Origin: Chlamydiia bacterium | Lineage (GTDB): Bacteria; Chlamydiota; Chlamydiia; Chlamydiales; JAAZZY01 | NCBI GenBank assembly: GCA_014239035.1 | Contig: JAAZZY010000007.1 | Location: 1 to 25,263 of the forward strand | Reading direction: 5' to 3' | Length of the DNA: 25,263 bases | Part shown: piece by piece, positions 23,704 through 25,263 of the stretch | Layout of the letters: every line of letters starts with the position of its first letter | Numbering within the stretch: the first letter of the stretch is position 1 | Notes under the pieces: generated by a model | Database searches by the model: none | Seen by the model: only the letters and a program-made list of their open reading frames with translations | Told to the model about the DNA's origin: nothing | Program-made: the position numbers and the translations under genes

Positions 23704-24414
23704 ATGATTTATATTGCTTGTTTAAAATATGGGAACAAGTATGGACCAAAGTATGTCAACATACTCAAAAATATGATTTCGAGGCATTTGAGCCTTCCCC
23801 ATAAGTTTATTTGCTTTACCGAAAACACCAAGGGCTTAGACCCAGAGATTCAAACCATTGACCTTCCTGATATGGGTCTTTCAGGAGAAAAAAAGGCCTG
23901 GTGGTACAAACTCAAAGCCTTTGACAAAGATCTGCCCCTAAAAGGCACCCTGTTATTTTTAGATCTAGATTTAGTAATCATCTCAAACATTGACCGCCTG
24001 TTTGAATATCAATCGAAAAAATTTTGTATTATTCAGGATTTCCACAGAATAGGAGACCCTAACTATCCTATTAAGAATAGCTCTGTATTTCGTTTAGAGC
24101 TTGGAACATACTCAAACGTCTGGGATGACTTTATAAAATTCAAAGAACAAATCGTTCAAGGATTTCAGGGAGACCAAGATTGGATTTCTGCTAAAGTTCA
24201 AGATGCCATTTTATGGCCTCATGACTGGATCATTAGCTATCGTTGGGAGCTTAAGATGCGACTTGATAAGGATCCTTCAAAACACATAAGCTATAGTGAT
24301 GACTCTCAGCCTCCAAGAAACTGCTCTATTATTGTTTTTCATGGAGAGCCTTCACCTCATCATGTGGTGGATTTAAATTCTCCTGATCCTCTCATCAAAA
24401 GACATTGGCATTAA
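23704..24414 (+). CDS. Glycosyltransferase, GT-A fold
   Basis: The 236-aa protein resembles bacterial GT8-like transferases with the order: KYGPKYVNILKNMISRHLSL with PHKFICFTE, WWYKLKAFDKDLPLKGTLLF, the metal-binding D-x-D in LFLDLDLVIISN (about 84-95), GDQDWISAKV, and FHGEPSPHHV near the end. It has no signal peptide or membrane helix, so it probably acts in the cytoplasm on a lipid or sugar acceptor. Neither donor nor acceptor can be read. GGAG lies 9 bp before the ATG. It is divergent from holB (120-bp spacer). It could modify LPS or a secreted target, but no other sugar genes are near. Confidence 0.85.
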   Translation: MIYIACLKYGNKYGPKYVNILKNMISRHLSLPHKFICFTENTKGLDPEIQTIDLPDMGLSGEKKAWWYKLKAFDKDLPLKGTLLFLDLDLVIISNIDRLFEYQSKKFCIIQDFHRIGDPNYPIKNSSVFRLELGTYSNVWDDFIKFKEQIVQGFQGDQDWISAKVQDAILWPHDWIISYRWELKMRLDKDPSKHISYSDDSQPPRNCSIIVFHGEPSPHHVVDLNSPDPLIKRHWH

Positions 24415-24439
24415 AGATTTCAATTGCTCAAAATTGACC

Positions 24440-24468
24440 AATTCTCTTTTAATTTAAGGGAATTTTTT
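24440..24468 (+). terminator. Possible AU-rich terminator after the glycosyltransferase
   Basis: AATTCTCTT pairs with AAGGGAATT (9 bp, one T-G wobble) around a 7-base loop, followed by TTTT. It lies 25 bp after the glycosyltransferase stop. The stem is weak, so this is tentative. Confidence 0.35.
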
Positions 24469-24486
24469 AATACATGGAGTAATAAT

Positions 24487-25263
24487 ATGAATATTAGCCC
24501 AGCATCCTCTAGCTTTAGGCCTTTAAATGCTGACTTTAATCTTGCCAAACCACAGTTTCAAAACAAAGAAGCTCCTAAGTCAAACATAGAGAAGTCCCCA
24601 AACCCTCCACCTCTTACTATTCTCGACCCAGATGACATTGATGCAGGTGCAAGCTTAGAAAGTAAGCCCACAGTCTCTATAGAAACTGTTAAAGAATACT
24701 TAGAGGCGGTTGCTATTGCAGACAGTGCAAAATCATCTGTCTCAGATATCGGCTACATTGTGACAGGGGCAACCCTAGCAACTGTTGCCTTTTTAGCATT
24801 TAGGAACCTCTCGCTTGAAAGAGAAACAATACAACTCAAAGATTCACTCTTTGCATGTAAAAATAATGCTCATGATCCAAATGCCTTCAAGGCTCTTGAT
24901 TGGGTAACTTTAAGACCTAATCCCTCTGGCCAATTTTTTGGCACAGCTACTAAAATTATTGATGACTTTTTTAAGAAGGCTCCAAAAGCAACAAGCCCTC
25001 AAGACTGCCGCTTTACTCCTCTAGTTATAAATAGCCAAAATTTTGGACTGCAAAAACGTTGCATTCAAAAAGAGCCTCTAGAATTTAATGCAGATGGCCT
25101 AGCCCAAGGACTTACCTTTACAGCAAGTCCGTATATCTCAACAGTAAACTCCACAAATCCTGGGTATCAGGCTTTAACATTCATCTGCAAAGAAACTCTT
25201 AACTTTGCCGCACACCATGTTACCTTTAACTCAAAATGCACAGGTACACTTCAATCCTATGTT
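24487..25263 (+). CDS. Hypothetical protein with one membrane segment (partial, open at window end)
   Basis: The ATG at 24487 has GGAG 8 bp upstream, and the frame is free of stops to the end of the window (259 codons). The N-terminal 60 residues are rich in Pro, Asn and Ser (MNISPASSSFRPLNADFNLA). A hydrophobic segment follows at about 86-104 (IGYIVTGATLATVAFLAF), then a charged stretch and a Cys-containing region. I do not recognise a family. The start with a soluble low-complexity tract before one membrane helix is seen in chlamydial Inc-like and other host-interaction proteins, but one single helix is not the bilobed Inc signature, so no function is claimed. Confidence 0.7.
   Translation, partial: MNISPASSSFRPLNADFNLAKPQFQNKEAPKSNIEKSPNPPPLTILDPDDIDAGASLESKPTVSIETVKEYLEAVAIADSAKSSVSDIGYIVTGATLATVAFLAFRNLSLERETIQLKDSLFACKNNAHDPNAFKALDWVTLRPNPSGQFFGTATKIIDDFFKKAPKATSPQDCRFTPLVINSQNFGLQKRCIQKEPLEFNADGLAQGLTFTASPYISTVNSTNPGYQALTFICKETLNFAAHHVTFNSKCTGTLQSYV

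Overview
The window looks like a piece of chromosome from a Chlamydiota bacterium, probably an environmental (amoeba- or arthropod-associated) lineage rather than Chlamydia itself. This rests on gene content and order, because no 16S rRNA gene is present. The lineage hints are glgA beside a prs-rplY-pth group and a tRNA-Gln; a Cys-less rpmG followed by a single Lol permease and LolD; maf followed by a HEAT-repeat lipoprotein and an LptD-type barrel; and zwf with pgl. The DNA is AT-rich with short intergenic gaps, which fits a host-adapted genome.

Layout. Positions 1-167 hold an array of 21-bp repeats that runs off the left edge and cuts off the 3' half of pth (peptidyl-tRNA hydrolase). pth, rplY (bL25) and prs form a minus-strand group with tRNA-Gln(TTG) upstream. 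Next come glgA (+), pgsA (-), a DMT/EamA-type permease (+), a DUF6356-like small protein (+) and an unrecognised 129-aa ORF (-). From 6155 to 10724 lies an envelope block on the plus strand: maf, a HEAT-repeat lipoprotein and lptD. A minus-strand DoxX-like membrane protein follows. zwf, opcA, pgl and tsaD are then tightly packed: the first two steps of the oxidative pentose phosphate pathway, the assembly factor of G6PDH, and a tRNA t6A enzyme. rpmG has its own promoter and a strong terminator, and is followed by lolE-lolD (lipoprotein release).

From 18931 rightward the content is less conserved. It holds an AbrB/MazE-type DNA-binding domain fused to an unknown helical region, with a 16-bp perfect palindrome at its promoter; a convergent unknown protein with a weak F-box-like segment; and a minus-strand group in which holB is followed by an exported or membrane-anchored short-chain dehydrogenase and a flavoprotein carrying flavin-dependent halogenase signatures. 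The window ends with a glycosyltransferase and the open 5' part of an unrecognised protein with one membrane segment.

Main points for a second look: the repeat array that truncates an essential gene; the halogenase-like flavoprotein paired with the SDR; the lone AbrB-fusion regulator with its palindrome; OpcA in this lineage; and a possible 8-codon leader ORF overlapping the zwf start. I saw no CRISPR array, transposase, integrase or rRNA, and no gene-free stretch longer than 300 bp.
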